From positions 1,426,001 through 1,490,000 of the forward strand of contig JAMWBK010000009.1 of the NCBI GenBank assembly GCA_029953675.1: 64,000 nt of DNA, written 5' to 3'. The notes under the pieces are model-generated. The model was not told the DNA's origin and did no database searches. It saw nothing but the letters and a program-made list of their open reading frames with translations. Shown here piece by piece: positions 12,131 through 23,843 of this stretch. The stretch's first letter is position 1, and every line of letters begins with the position of its first letter. The stretch is from Rhodosorus marinus (Eukaryota; Rhodophyta; Stylonematophyceae; Stylonematales; Stylonemataceae). The position numbers and the translations under genes are program-made.

Positions 12131-13290
12131 TCACTCCAGGATCATGTTATCGATGAGCCTCGTCTTTCCTATATGACCGGCGATTGCTAGTATACCAGTT
12201 TTGACCGTCCCTTCTTGCTCCTTCATGTTATTCATGTCGGCAACGCTGACGTAGTCCAGCGTGAAGCCCTCTTCCTTGCCAGCTTCGGATTTGACGATGT
12301 TTCTCAACTCATCGGCATCTGTTTCACCGTTTTTGAACGCTGAAACACCTGCAGTAAGTGCGCTGTACAAAATAGTTGCTTTCGATCTTTCCTCTCGATT
12401 CAGGTAAGCGTTTCTGCTGCTCAAGGCCAAACCATCATGTTCCCTATGGGAGGGGACGACCAAAGCGAGGTTAGTCTTTCAGATCTCGAGCTGGCGCCTT
12501 GCCTGGCATAGTCGCTATCTTGGTTTTTACCTGACAGTTGGCTCTATGATGATTTCCACTGGCACGTTTAGATCCCGTACGGTGTTCTGAATAACCACAC
12601 ACTGCTGGGCGTCCTTGCGCCCAAAGTATGCTCGCTTTGGTTGGATTATGTTAAAGAGTTTTAGGACAACCGTTGCAACCCCTCTGAAGAAGGTTGGTCG
12701 TGATGATCCTTCGCTGTGCGAATTTTGGCTCGATTTTCCGGATTCCGTCTCGACGTAGGTTCCGAAGCCTTCAGGGGAAAACGGAAGGGTTCAGCTAATA
12801 GAAAGATGGCTGACGGTTTCATGGAACCAGCGATTTTGTGCGGGGATTTAAAGGTCGGACTTACCTGGCGGATATATTTGGTCCCGAGGTGGCATGAAAA
12901 CAGCGTCAACCCCTAGCAATCTACATGTTTCCAAATCCCCCTCCTCATCCCGCGGGTAAGCCTCGAGATCTTCGCCGGGAGCGAACTGTGCAGGATTGAC
13001 GAATATGGTGGCAACGAGTATCTTGTTCTGCTCACGGGCGGCTCTAATCAATGACTTCAACCATAGATATTAAATAGTCACTGTTAGTTATCTGAGAAAG
13101 TCTCGTCTAGTATTCGCCAAGAACTAGCTGCTCTCACCTCGTGCCCTCGGTGTAAGTATCCCATTGTAGTGACCACGCCAACATCACCAACCACTGCCTC
13201 TCTCCAAGACCGAAAGTCCTCTATGGATTCTAATACTTTCATCTGGAGAGAATCGCTGGACAATTCTTTTCGTTTCACTTGGAGCTCCAT
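12131..13290 (-). CDS. panC: Pantothenate synthetase (pantoate-beta-alanine ligase)
   Basis: The enzyme joins pantoate and beta-alanine with ATP to make pantothenate, the precursor of coenzyme A. The first exon starts with the ATG at 13290 and ends in [11 protein letters not shown], which carries the HxGH nucleotide-binding motif. After a roughly 75-bp intron the second exon resumes at [10 protein letters not shown], exactly as in the family, and continues through [20 protein letters not shown] and YPPG. A later exon (about 12690-12530) encodes [19 protein letters not shown]. The last exon has the second nucleotide-binding motif, [15 protein letters not shown], and ends at 12131. The domain is complete and close to the bacterial length, with about 20 extra N-terminal residues and no clear organelle targeting peptide. 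A second in-frame Met lies just ahead of KVLESIEDF and could be an alternative start. Confidence 0.93.
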
Positions 13291-14480
13291 CCCGTGCGAA
13301 CGTGCATCAAAATCCCGATCTTCTCCGTCACGCCTGAGCTTCGTCTACTGATACTTGTCCCAATTCCAAAGACAACAGAAAATCTACGACCAAACATAAA
13401 AGCCCTACATACTCGTACAAAGAACAGTCACGTTCACAGTAAGCGTGCAAGGCATAAAATCCACACACCGATGAAAGATCAAAGGGCCTCTTTGTCGATA
13501 TGGCTAGTCCCCCAAAATGAATCCTCCGATCAATCCAGTTGACACACACAAACTGCTCAATCTACAATGAAAGAAGATGTAATAGTTAGATGGGCGAACC
13601 GAGTTCAGACCTTGGAGAGCATTTCAAACTCCTCTCTGGAATCCAACAAATATTCGTCCACACCTTCTACAAACCTTCCGCCCCCTTTGCCTTCCAAAAG
13701 AGTACTGAAAATCCCCTCTATCCGAAACATCGAACAACCACCGGCACCGAGAGGGTGTTCAAATTGACTTACGTAATCTAATTATTTACCAAATAATAGA
13801 CATATTTAACCAATTATCATCTTTGATATTTTTAAATGATTGATCCATCGAGATATTTCTGACCTCATCTATCACCGATAATTTATCATCAATACAAAAA
13901 TCTACTTCTTCGAGAAAATGACTGACACTGACTTCATTAATAAAATAATAAATACAATTTATCCAATACTTTTTCTTCTGAAAACTTTTGGATTGATCGA
14001 TTGAGATATTTCTCATATCGATTTTCATCTCGAGGATACAATCGGGTCCTTCATAAAATATTATTTATTCAAAATAGCAGTGGAGCACTAGGTTCAACAG
14101 TACGTGACAATTAGAATACATGGTTTTTACTTTATAGTATGCATAAAAGGATGTACTAATGTATATAATAAAACTGAGAACGTATTTACGAGGATACTAA
14201 GAACTATTGTGTCTGTACTATGATGTATATTTGTCACTTGGATTCCTTTTTTGGGGGTTGACACGGCGCTGGAGATACACACATTTTGTGTATCTAGATG
14301 GAGGGGAAGGGATGTGGTGAGAAGGATGGTAAGGTTGGCAGAAGGCAGTAAGAGTTTCATTGAGGGTTTTAAGTGTTTGGGAAGGAGAGCAAGTGGAGGA
14401 GTACTGTTTGTTCCGGCAGGAATTGTGGTTGTTGTTTTTTCCTTGTTGATTGATAGTCTGTCTTTTTTCGAGTTTTCGAG
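13291..14480. other. Intergenic, AT-rich stretch, no gene
   Basis: The region separates the divergently transcribed pantothenate synthetase and hibernation factor genes. It is very AT-rich from about 13770 to 14240. Its small ORFs overlap on opposite strands and are not protein-like. From about 14245 the + strand becomes G/T-rich, which is consistent with the leader of the downstream gene. Confidence 0.45.
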
Positions 14481-15637
14481 ATGGGTTTCGCGTTCGTTGG
14501 ACTGGGCTCGACGTTTATTTCGGGGAGGGGAGATGCGAGGGCTGTGAGCCCTCTCAGGCGTGTTGGGGCGCAGCCTGTGAGACAGACTGTGCGCACGAAT
14601 ATGACTGCGGTATGAAGCCAAACGGCATTTGTTTCTTTGATGGGATGTGCAGTTGCTCAATCGATTAGCGGCTTAATAGATGGGAAAATTTGTTGAACGT
14701 ATTAAATTTTTGATAGGTATCACCTGAGTCTGCGACTAAGATTAACGTCACGGGAAATAACATTGATTTGACAGATTCCCTCAGAAATTACGTCCAGGAG
14801 AAGATTGGCAAGTCGATTCAGAAGTACCTGCAGTTCATCACAAAGGTAAAGATTTTTGCGGACTTGATGAAATTCAGATTAGTTTCTGAAGTGAGCTTTG
14901 AATTGGATGCACGTGGAATCGGAAAGGTCGACGTGCACTTGTCCGTTGCGCATAATCCGTCCATCAAGCACGCGCAAGCGGCAGAGGTAGTTGTCTTCGC
15001 GGTTGGAACAGTGATGAGAGCGGAAGTTAAGATGGAGAACGCCTACTCATCGATAGACTTGGTGGCAGACAAGATTTCCCGCAAGCTCAGAAAGTACAAG
15101 GAGCGAAAGGAGCGCAGCAAGGACCGATCGAAGGAGAAGACGTCCGAGGTACGTTCCATCATTTGATTGTCTTTCGGTCTACGGGCAAAGTGAAGAGTGG
15201 CTGATTGACGGATCTGATCGATGTGCAGATTGCTAGACGAATTGCAGACAGCGAAGAAGAGCTGGAGGAGGAAGTAAGCGAAGATGTATCGGTGAGTCTA
15301 CCCTGGGTAACCTCTGCCTAAGAGCACACCTTTGTTCAATGAAAAACTGCACTCTCTTCCACAGACGCCGGACCTCCGAGAAATCGTGAAAGTTAAAGAG
15401 TTCCAGATGCCAGCTCAGACAGTGGAAGATGCGGTAGGCAAAGTATCTTCAGCGTTCATGGCGTTCCACTACTGTACTAACAATTCTGATTTCATGGACG
15501 TTCCTGGACAGGCGCTGTGCTTGGAGTACATTGATCACGACTTCTATGTCTTCAGAGACTCTGAGACCAACGAGATCAATGTTCTATATAAGCGCAATCA
15601 CGGTGGGCTTGGTTTGATCAAGCCGGAGAATGCTTAA
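14481..15637 (+). CDS. Long-form ribosome hibernation factor, plastid type
   Basis: Exons are 14481-14609, 14717-15148, 15229-15291, 15365-15433 and 15512-15637, all in phase, giving about 272 residues. The N-terminal exon is rich in Arg, Ser and Val with no acidic cluster and looks like a transit peptide. The body matches bacterial HPF-long/plastid PSRP1: VTGNNIDLTDSLRNYVQEKIGK, then a VDVHLSVAHNP strand, a basic helix (KISRKLRKYKERKERSK), an acidic linker, and the C-terminal dimerisation domain with IVKVKEFQMP, TVEDA, HDFYVFRDSETNEINV and KRNHGGLGLI. The last intron (15434-15511) has no in-frame stop, so it could be mistaken for coding sequence. Skipping it restores the family spacing TVEDA-ALCLEY. 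The protein would inactivate and pair plastid ribosomes under stress. About 12 residues after FITK are unusual and could be an unrecognised intron, although no phase-preserving acceptor was found. Confidence 0.88.
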
Positions 15638-17042
15638 GGTTGCACTGGCGTAAAGAGTCCCCGAGGCTTTTTAAGCCACGAGAAGTAGACCTAGGGAGCC
15701 AGGTTTAGTCGTTGCTTAATCCGATCCTTTTCAGAATGAGTTGTAGAGACTAAATAATGGAAAAATAGTTGTCCATGCAAACCATACCATCAAAAGGGAG
15801 TTGGCCAAGGTCGTTTTCATCTACAGATGTGCGCCCGCGAATTGTCAGTTGTAATAGGAACATTAGAGAGTCATAAGGGAAGGTGAGAATCTTTGGGGGG
15901 ACGTTAAGCGGCGACTAGCCTCCAGAATATTTGGAAGGAATTAGCCTGCGAGGTACATGGGTTTGCCTCTAGCAGATGCCGAGATCGTCAATTGTGAGCC
16001 AGACCTGTATCAATTTTGAGTAAACGACGAAGTCAGATGCGTTTCGTGCAACCGCGTAGGGTCTAGTTCATGCATCCAGTCGCATATCGAAAAGGAAAGA
16101 TCAAAGTACTCAATTATCATCAGCATCTCGTTTCTGCGAGGAGTGCACAGAGGAAACCCACATCAATGCTCGGCGCAGCTCAAAATCATGGAAGCGAAGC
16201 GAAGCCTCCGAACCACGCGCAGGGTTCACCGCGCTCGTCAAAAAGGCGAGCGAAGGTGACTTCAAATACTATGTTCGCCACCGGATGCGATTCCTAGAAC
16301 TGGTACCTTCTTGCTATGTTCATATAGAATCTTGCGCAGCTCCGCCGGTGAACGAACAGGCTTGGTGGGTGGTCAGCTCAAGAATGGCGCACATGTGGGA
16401 CTGAAACCCATTCCGCCTTTACTTATCATACCTTTACGAGAAGTCTCAATTTTCCAGCTCTAGCGTACACAGCGAATCGTCACCCGCCTGGATAGAAACT
16501 TCGATAGTGAACGAAGTGATCGATTGGGAGAAAGGCGTCTATATCAGCCGATCTTAGTCGCCCAACTACCAGATGGCATTTTCAGGAACGACCATCAGCT
16601 TGCTCTGCCTAGGTACCTCATCTTCACCAGCTCGGATACTCAATGAGGTGAATGAACAGACTTTATATATTTGTAGGCATTTATCTGTCTTCATTTCTTT
16701 TTCAATCAGCAGAAGATCTTTTCATCCTTTTTCATGTACATGAAGAGCGATCGAAGGGAAGTCTTCTAGAAGGTCGGATGAACATTTGAAAAGGACATGG
16801 AATTAGATTTCATGAATGAGCCATGACGAAACTTGATTCCTGTCATTCACGCTGAGGTAGCGAGAAGCTGGCATCGAACAGCATTTCTCTAGTGAGGAAA
16901 GGTAGTGGGGTTTGGAATGGGAAACTCCTTTGACGACGAAGAAACCATGTCTTGAAGAAGCTCCAAAGGAAGAGATTTATTGTTGGAGGCTTTTCTCCGG
17001 CAGTGGTCTAGTTGCTGTCAGCGGAAATCTGACGCTGTATGA
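15638..17042. other. Intergenic, no gene seen
   Basis: About 1.4 kb without a protein-like ORF. The only ORF of note (16070-16297) has no homology I recognise. The region is presumably the 3' flank of the hibernation factor gene and the promoter of the TBC1D23 gene, although it lacks the strong G-run leader seen elsewhere. Confidence 0.45.
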
Positions 17043-20000
17043 ATGAATAACACGGAGTCTGAATGGAAACCTGCGCCTACTGATCCTGAGACTCTAAGGA
17101 GGGTACGGTGATCAATTTTCAGAGGTCTTTTTTATAGGTTTTGTTGAGCGAGAAAGGCTGCTACTCTAGCTGTCTCAAAGTTAAGTTTGTTTTTGGGGGG
17201 TTTTCTCTAGGTACGCGTGGCTGTTAAGGCTACAGCGTCCGCAGCGGATGTCGCCCGTCTTCGATCCTTCATTGTCCATGAAGCAAAGGGCATCATTCCC
17301 CATGAGGTCCGTGGAGGGGTTTGGATGCACTTGCTTAAAGTTAACAGCGATGAAGTCTACGCAGAAACGTCAGATCAGTTCGCCAAGCGGGCCATGGAAA
17401 GCGTGAGGGATGATAACTCCAAAGAGCAGATTCTGAAGGACGTCACCCGGACGAGACCTAGCCTCGAAACTTTCAAACAGACGCACGTCAGAAACGCCTT
17501 GACAAAACTTCTCTCTCTGTTCTGTCAACGTCAGGGTGTCAGGTACACCCCTCCTCTCACTGGCCATGACTTGTATCCCTGCTTTCTAGTCTATTCCCCT
17601 GAACCAACGCTGAAATTCTACGCGATACCAGCTACATTCAAGGCTTCAACGAGCTTTTGGTTCCCTTTTTGCTCCTCGATGACGTTGGACAGAATCCAAG
17701 ACTCATTTATGCGTTATACACTGCTTTCCTTAAAACTTTCGTTCCCTGGGTGCTCGATTCTGCAGAACACAAGGTAACTCTCCAAGCCAGAAGGGTGTCT
17801 AGCGCATACTCAATTTGATTCTTCGCTGATAAGAGCATTCCTATTGCCTCCCTCCCCCCTCCCTCCGCCCCTGCCTTCTTTAAAAACTCATGCGTTAGGT
17901 TTTCGAAGTCCTGAAGAGGGCGTTTAGATACTTTGGACGACTTCTTTTGTACTTCGATCCCAACCTCTTTTGGATGCTCGACAGCTACTTCATGACCCCG
18001 GACATTTACGCGACGAGTTGGCTGGTTACTATTTTCGCACGAAACTTTACCGTTGAGGCGACCTACGCGTTGTGGGACTTGCTTCTACTCGAGGTGAGGG
18101 CCGAACATAACTGAGGATCATCATGAGAACTGGCGTGCATCGCTTTTCCGGTTTCACCGATAGCTAACAAGAACATTTTCCTTTCGTTGAATTTCGCACT
18201 GCGTCATTTCGTTCGCCCCAGGACAATGCTTTGTCGACCTACTTCTTCGCTGTCGCTCTAATATTGTCGAAAAGAGATGAAATCCTCACCTGCGATGAAT
18301 CCCATCTACCCGAGATCCTTATGAACATGTCCGCCACGACGGTGGAAGAGGTGCATCGATTATGGAAAGTTGGCAACGAGCTGCGGGTAGCACAGGCACC
18401 TCCTTCCTTCCAGCGGTTGATGGCCTCCAGACTATTAAGGCCTCTGGAAAAAGCCAACGCGTCAGCTCTGAACGCTGCAAAGTCGTTGGCTGGCGCGGTA
18501 GGCTGTCATTTCAAAAAACTGACTGTGGCGGTCACAACCAATGACCCAACATGAGGGACGCAGCCGGAGACCTATTTCTCATACCAGATGCAACTCTTGT
18601 CTGTTTCCTGTTTCGTGGCGATCAAACAATAGGTAACAGTGCAGACGACGCTTGAAGATATCATGCCTGGTGGACCTCTTCACTTCTTCACGTGGGATTG
18701 CAGACCAGACGAGATTGTTCGTTGTGGAAAGATTGCTCAGGCAGCAGTATTACCCCTGGATGCTTTGCGGAACGCAGGTAATATCACAGAGCTAGGAAAG
18801 CACTGTTCACCCGTTGATTAAGGCAGATACAGCATAGGACTGACCAGCTCTGAATTCTCAGATGACTTGATAAAGGCGAATAGAGGCAACGAAGTTGAGC
18901 AGGAGTTAGATCAAGCGGTAGAGATGAACCGAACGTTGAGTGGTAGCTCCCACATTTGTCTAATTGGATCGGGAGAACCCGAGCTTGACGAGCTCGACGT
19001 CAATCCCTTAGCTCTGAGGTTAACTCAGGCAAGTATTCCTGGGTGCAACGAGAGCATATCTTCTATGTATCAGTCAATGGCTGACTCGGTTAGCTCGGGG
19101 ATGGTGTTAATTCGCGCACAGGAAGGTATACCCTGCGTGTCAACACTGAGAGGCGGGTTTAAGGAGGTTTTGAGCTCGATGGACAACGGAAACCCGGACA
19201 ATGTTGAGCTTGTGGATTTGGACAGAAAGTCAATGCAGGAGGCTATCATGAGGAGGACAAAGAAGAGGAGCCCAAGTCCGAAGAGCAAGGATCCAAAAGC
19301 CAAATATGTTTCTTATTTATCTGAAAAGTCTGACGCCGAAGTTAAGGAGGTCCTGAACTCGATGCTGACTTCCCGTCAGCTGGTGTCGAGACCTATCGTC
19401 CTCCCAAGCGCGGACGTCGACCTGTTCACCACAACGGGGAATATGCCTCAACTCGAAACTGGGTCTCCGAGTAATCCCGCAATGGTAATATCATGTCTTG
19501 CGCCACCGTCTCCCCCGGTCATGCACTTCGCGCGGTTGTGCTCAGTGCTTAGTTAGCTAGGGCCCGTTTGTGAGATTGACTGACTTGGATTTCAATGGCA
19601 ATGGTACAGGGCGAGAGGCGACCGGCAGAATTCAACCTGCTCACGGACTTGGTCATTGGTCCGGAACCGCAAAAGTCTCCGGTGGGTGCTCCGTCAGCAG
19701 GAAGTGCGGCGTCGAACTCCCAACCGCAAGGCCAATTGAAGGGTTCGAAATATCTGCTTGATGACCTTCTACACCCATTCTCGGAGGATTCAGCGAAGGA
19801 CTCGAAGAAAGTGCAGAAAGACCCGCTTGAGGACTTGTTCAATCCGTTCGCGGACGCAACGGCGAAAGACTCTCCCAAAGAAGAGCGCTCGAAGAATCCA
19901 TTCGCGGACGTTCGCGAACGAAGCATGACAAGAACGGTGGAGAAACCGAAGGTATGTCATAATGTCGTTGGCCTCACCTGAGTTCAAGCTAGGCTTTGGA

Positions 20001-20593
20001 TCGGGACTGAGACCTTGTACACCTCCGTTGTCTTGCATCCATCAGCCTGAGTTCAGTCTTGAGGAAGCCAAAGCATTCTGGGGCAAGTCTGCGTTCGCGG
20101 GCTGGCTTGACGAGAAAAGCATGGCGTATCCACCGTCGGGTATACACAAAGGTGAGCTGTCGCACACAACACCCCACTTAGTCCGAAGTGGTCGGGATCC
20201 GAGTATTCCTGACTAGGCCCATTGCAACGTCTAGGTTTTACGCTAAACGTTGAGAATGAAGGAGCCATGCAGGGAATACAAATTTTTCCGTGCTGGGCTG
20301 ACTCGTCCCAGCCGAAGAAGGTGCCTGTTGTAGTCTATTTAGGCGTATCTGTGAGGTACATTTTATTTCTGCTGCCTCATCGGTCGAGCTCACACCAAAT
20401 GGAGCTTTCGATTTTGCGGCGTATGTCCGATCTTAAGAAGATTTCTTTCCGCAAGCATGAACCAGACTGCATGACCTTGGAGTTTGGACAAAATCGGTCC
20501 ACGGATTCCGAGTCGTTTTCCGTACGCATCATGGACGGTAGACAGGATGCGATTGCCTTGATTACCAAATACAAGGCTGCAACTAGAAGCTGA
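17043..20593 (+). CDS. TBC1D23: TBC1D23 homologue (TBC, rhodanese, C-terminal domain)
   Basis: Ten exons were traced, all in phase: 17043-17102, 17211-17542, 17632-17773, 17899-18093, 18222-18497, 18633-18777, 18862-19484, 19610-19951, 20046-20151 and 20235-20593, giving about 859 residues. The first exon (MNNTESEWKP) is too short for ordinary ORF finding. A TBC domain occupies residues about 30-300, with ILKDVTRTRP and YIQGFNE. A rhodanese-like domain follows (FFTWDCRPDEI, HICLIGSGE, GIPCVSTLRGGF). A low-complexity linker holds two NPFAD motifs (NPF binds EH domains) and a DLLHPF. The C-terminal domain (KISFRKHEPDCMTLEFG) resembles the TBC1D23 endosome/WASH-binding domain. In animals TBC1D23 is a bridge between endosome-derived vesicles and golgins at the trans-Golgi. 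The rhodanese active-site Cys is not evident, as in other TBC1D23. Confidence 0.85.
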
Positions 20594-21383
20594 TATGTAA
20601 CTAAAATGACTTTAGACCATATGCAAAATCTTAACAGACCCTGGATTTTGGAAGCATCTGTTGCAAAATCAGTTACACTCACCGTGGGAGTTGCGGAAAG
20701 GGATCTGCCCCAGCGTGCAACGCTAACGCGAAGCTGCTGGTTCTTGGAGGAGCTCGGAAGTTCGCACTGCAACAAGAAAACTGGAGGAAAACAGCTCCCC
20801 TCCGGATCAATTGAACCTTTTCCAGAATGAAAAAAGTTGAATTTGGCCAGTGTTGCGCAACTTCAAATCGATTGGTAGCCAAATATTTCGAAAAACTCCG
20901 GTCTCGTTGGTCTAAATTCTGCGCTTCCGCGTTCTGGTTTTCTCCTAGTTCCTGGCTGGGGTTGGAATTCTCTGATGAGGTTGGAAACCGACTCTGGCGA
21001 TGACGATATTTCCACAGCTATCCGCAAACCAGACTTGTACTCGGTCTAGCACGGCCAGAATAGTAGTCATCCGTTTATTCAGAGCCTAACTAAATAATAC
21101 AAGGGTGAAGATAAAACCCTCTCCTCGAGGACTTTTTTCTTCAACAAAACGACTATTCAATCAGGGTGAACAAGACGAACCACCACACGCTCCCTTCCAG
21201 AAACTCGCTAGGTTTTTGAATTCGTCTTTGGGATATCCCATCAATCAGCCTACTCCACGACATGCGATCATTGGCACTCGATTCATTAACCTCCCAATTT
21301 AAAGAAAAGTCTGTGAGTCTGTAACGGAAGAAAACAAAACTTTTTTGTCATGAACCCTCATGCAAAAAAAAAGAGAAAAAGCG

Positions 21384-21790
21384 AAGCCTTGAGTAAGGGT
21401 AAGTTCGTAAGCCGGATCGCTTGGATGGCGGCGGCATCAACGAGCGATGGTTAGTACGACACGCTCCCCATCTCCGACAGAAGGCTCCCGTATTTATCAT
21501 AGTAGCTACCTTGTTTTCCAATGGCGACAGTCTAAAGGGGCTCCGAAATAATGAAGAGACAATTCGCCCGTACTCCAAACATTTCCTCGGAAAGGGTAGA
21601 CGAGCTCGAGGGTAGTGAAGCCTTCAGGAAGTTGAAGCTCGTAATCCGGATCGCCTGAATTGGGCGGCGTGAAGGAAGGATGGTTGGCGACTTGCTCCCC
21701 ATCCCCAGCAGGAAAGCCGAGTGTTTATCATTGAAGCTCCTTTGAAAATGGTCCCCAATCGAGAGATGAGTTCCTTCCACAGGAGAACTG
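21384..21790. repeat. Imperfect direct repeat, two copies about 235 bp apart
   Basis: A block starting near 21384 (GAAGCCTTGAGTAAGG...) is repeated, diverged, from about 21618 (GAAGCCTTCAGGAAGTTG...). Shared landmarks in order are a CGGATCGC core, a GGCGGCG tract, GATGGTT, GCTCCCCATC and GTATTTATCAT/GTGTTTATCAT. Each copy is about 150-170 bp. No ORF spans it cleanly. It may be an old duplication or the relic of a decayed coding repeat. Confidence 0.5.
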
Positions 21791-23029
21791 AAGACAGTCT
21801 GCCCACGTAATCCTGAAGTGACGGTGAAGATGGTCGACAGCGACTCAGAAAACTTGGAGAGGGCCGTCCTGGCTCAGATCAAGGAAAGGAAATCTACGTA
21901 GGACGGGGTGGATCAGTTGTTCGGGAACTTGAATGTGTCAATTGACACCAGTACTACTAGCCCTCCTCGGAAGATCGGAGTGATCTTATATTTGCCCGCT
22001 CATGAAGGCATGAATCCAGGATCTTCTTCCTCCTATACAAACCCCAGTATAGGAACCCTCTCAGAGGCGGTTATTTCCATACACAACCATAAATACCTAC
22101 AGTTGTACAATAGAAAAAAAACCGTTTCTCTGGGACGTCCCATTAAATAGTTTCCCTAATAAGATAACATGCCTTATTCACGTGCGGTCGTAAAGATGAT
22201 CGAAACCCTTTTGGAAAAAGAAATTTGTAATGAGAAATTTCACTTGTTTTTAGTCGAAATGATTGAAAACGCAAAATATTAAGTTTTTTTGTTAAGTTCT
22301 CAAGAGACATTTGGATTGAATTTAGTCGGTATCTCTTGTTAGCAAGACAAAAACCGATGAGTCTAGTCAGTATTAAGCCTTTTTGACGAATCAGAATGCG
22401 GTTGTAACTTTTAGAGGAGGTTGCGAAATTGTGAAGTCGAAAACAGATGTTTTTAAGGAAATTTATGGAGGGTTTTGGATTCTTTTATGAATTCGAAAAC
22501 CCCCCTCTTTTTCTTGGAAAACGTCACCCCTTTTGCTATCATTATTCATTCGAAAATTCTACTTAGCATTTTGTTTCAATAATAGCAATAAAAAAAATTA
22601 AATGGCAAACCCGATCAAAAAAAATTGGCGTCTTACGTCAACCAACTAAAACCTCCCCCTTGAGGAGCGGGGTAAATCTTTTTTAAATTCTTGTCCCCGG
22701 GGGAATAATGAGCAAGGAAGGTAAAAATGTTTGCCCGTTAAAAAACGCTGGCCCAAGAAGGGTACATTAGCAGCAGCTGATTTTCTTTTTCATCAAAAAA
22801 CAACCACCTACTTTTGTCTCTCACTCCCCCCCTTAACATTTCTCCTAAATAGTGGAAAGTTTGATAAATTGTTTCAAATATTCTCAAGTTTCGAAAGTTA
22901 TAGTGGGATTTTTATCCCCTAAAGTATTTCATACAAAAAATTTTTGTTACACAGCTTTTGGTTTCATCCATTTGGGAGGCTCTATACTTACTATTTTTGT
23001 GGGACCTTGGAAGGGGTGAGGTGAGGTGA

Positions 23030-23300
23030 GGACTAAGGAGTTGGTGGGAGAAGGGGGGGGGAGGGGGAGGGTGTGGGAGACTATTTGTGTGTGTGTATAT
23101 GGGAAGGTGAAACATGGTTATAGGAAGAGAGTAGTATTATTGTGAGGAGAGCATAGTGTTAGTGTGATTTGGACGTATGTGAGATTTGCGTATTGTGAAT
23201 TTCTGGATGAAGTGTTAATTGGGTTATCTGGGAAACAGGAGTTTGTTTTGGTGAGGGAGGTGGGGTTGGTGGGGAGAGCTGGGTGGGTTGTTTTTCGTTT
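23030..23300 (+). promoter_or_regulatory. G-rich leader of the 23400 ORF
   Basis: The + strand is nearly free of C and carries a GA/G tract near 23040-23075 followed by GT-rich sequence. It matches in composition the leaders before 1386, 39177, 41643 and 48259. This supports the ORF at 23400 being a real gene on the plus strand. Confidence 0.3.
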
Positions 23301-23399
23301 TGATTCTTTTAGAGTTTTGAGTTATGAAGACGGGATTTAGGAGGTGGTACTAGCGGGAAACGGGATTTTAAGGGGTTTTGAAGGGTTCTCGGAGCAGGC

Positions 23400-23843
23400 A
23401 TGACGACACAAAACGGGGGACTTGTTGAGCAGCCGCCGTCAAGGTTTGCTATTGTTGTTTCGAAGGATGAGCTGGAGAAAATCCAGGAGGAGAATCGAAC
23501 TACTCATGATGTGAGGCGGCAATTGCCAGATCAGCATGTAAGAGGGTCGGTGAGGAGGGTGGGAGGTGAGAAGGGACAGCCGGGGCATGTTCCTGGGCCG
23601 CTGGTCTTGAGCGAGGTTGATTTTACTTTTCCAATAGAGGAAAACAGCGGATCTTTCCAAAGCGAGGAGCGGGTGACAGTTGTTGAGGTTGGGCTGGAAG
23701 CCAATTCGCAAAGCACGACGTCTTCGAGCATTACGACCTCAGGAGTGAAGTCTCACCTGTCTCGCTTAACTAGAGCATGGCTCCCGATGGAGAGAAGAAA
23801 AACAAGCCCAAAGGTTGCCGATCAGGGAGCGACGGTGGAATAG
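23400..23843 (+). CDS. Hypothetical protein, 147 aa
   Basis: The ORF starts with an ATG at 23400, directly after a G/T-rich leader like those of known genes here, and ends with TAG. The product is hydrophilic, with a charged helix-like start (SKDELEKIQEENR), a Gly/Pro/Arg-rich middle, and a Ser/Thr-rich C-terminal third. No membrane segment, signal peptide or known domain is seen. It could be a complete small disordered protein or the first exon of a longer gene. I do not recognise the family. Confidence 0.45.
   Translation: MTTQNGGLVEQPPSRFAIVVSKDELEKIQEENRTTHDVRRQLPDQHVRGSVRRVGGEKGQPGHVPGPLVLSEVDFTFPIEENSGSFQSEERVTVVEVGLEANSQSTTSSSITTSGVKSHLSRLTRAWLPMERRKTSPKVADQGATVE

Larger units (their letters stand above)
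20594..23399. other. Intergenic with a dispersed direct repeat
   Basis: This 2.8-kb stretch has no supported gene. It contains an imperfect direct repeat (listed separately) and an AT-rich segment around 22150-22900 with several homopolymers. From about 23000 to 23300 the + strand is G/T-rich with a long G run near 23055, the usual leader signature ahead of the ORF at 23400. Confidence 0.4.

Noticed and set aside
14127-14660. Minus-strand ORF of 177 codons
   Set aside because: It overlaps the first exon and G-rich leader of the hibernation factor gene. Its Pro/His/Thr-rich translation reflects the leader's composition.
15434-15511. 26 extra residues in the hibernation factor C-terminal domain
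   Set aside because: The stretch starts GTAGGC, ends GGACAG, is a multiple of three, and its removal restores the conserved join TVEDA-ALCLEY. It is a stop-free intron.
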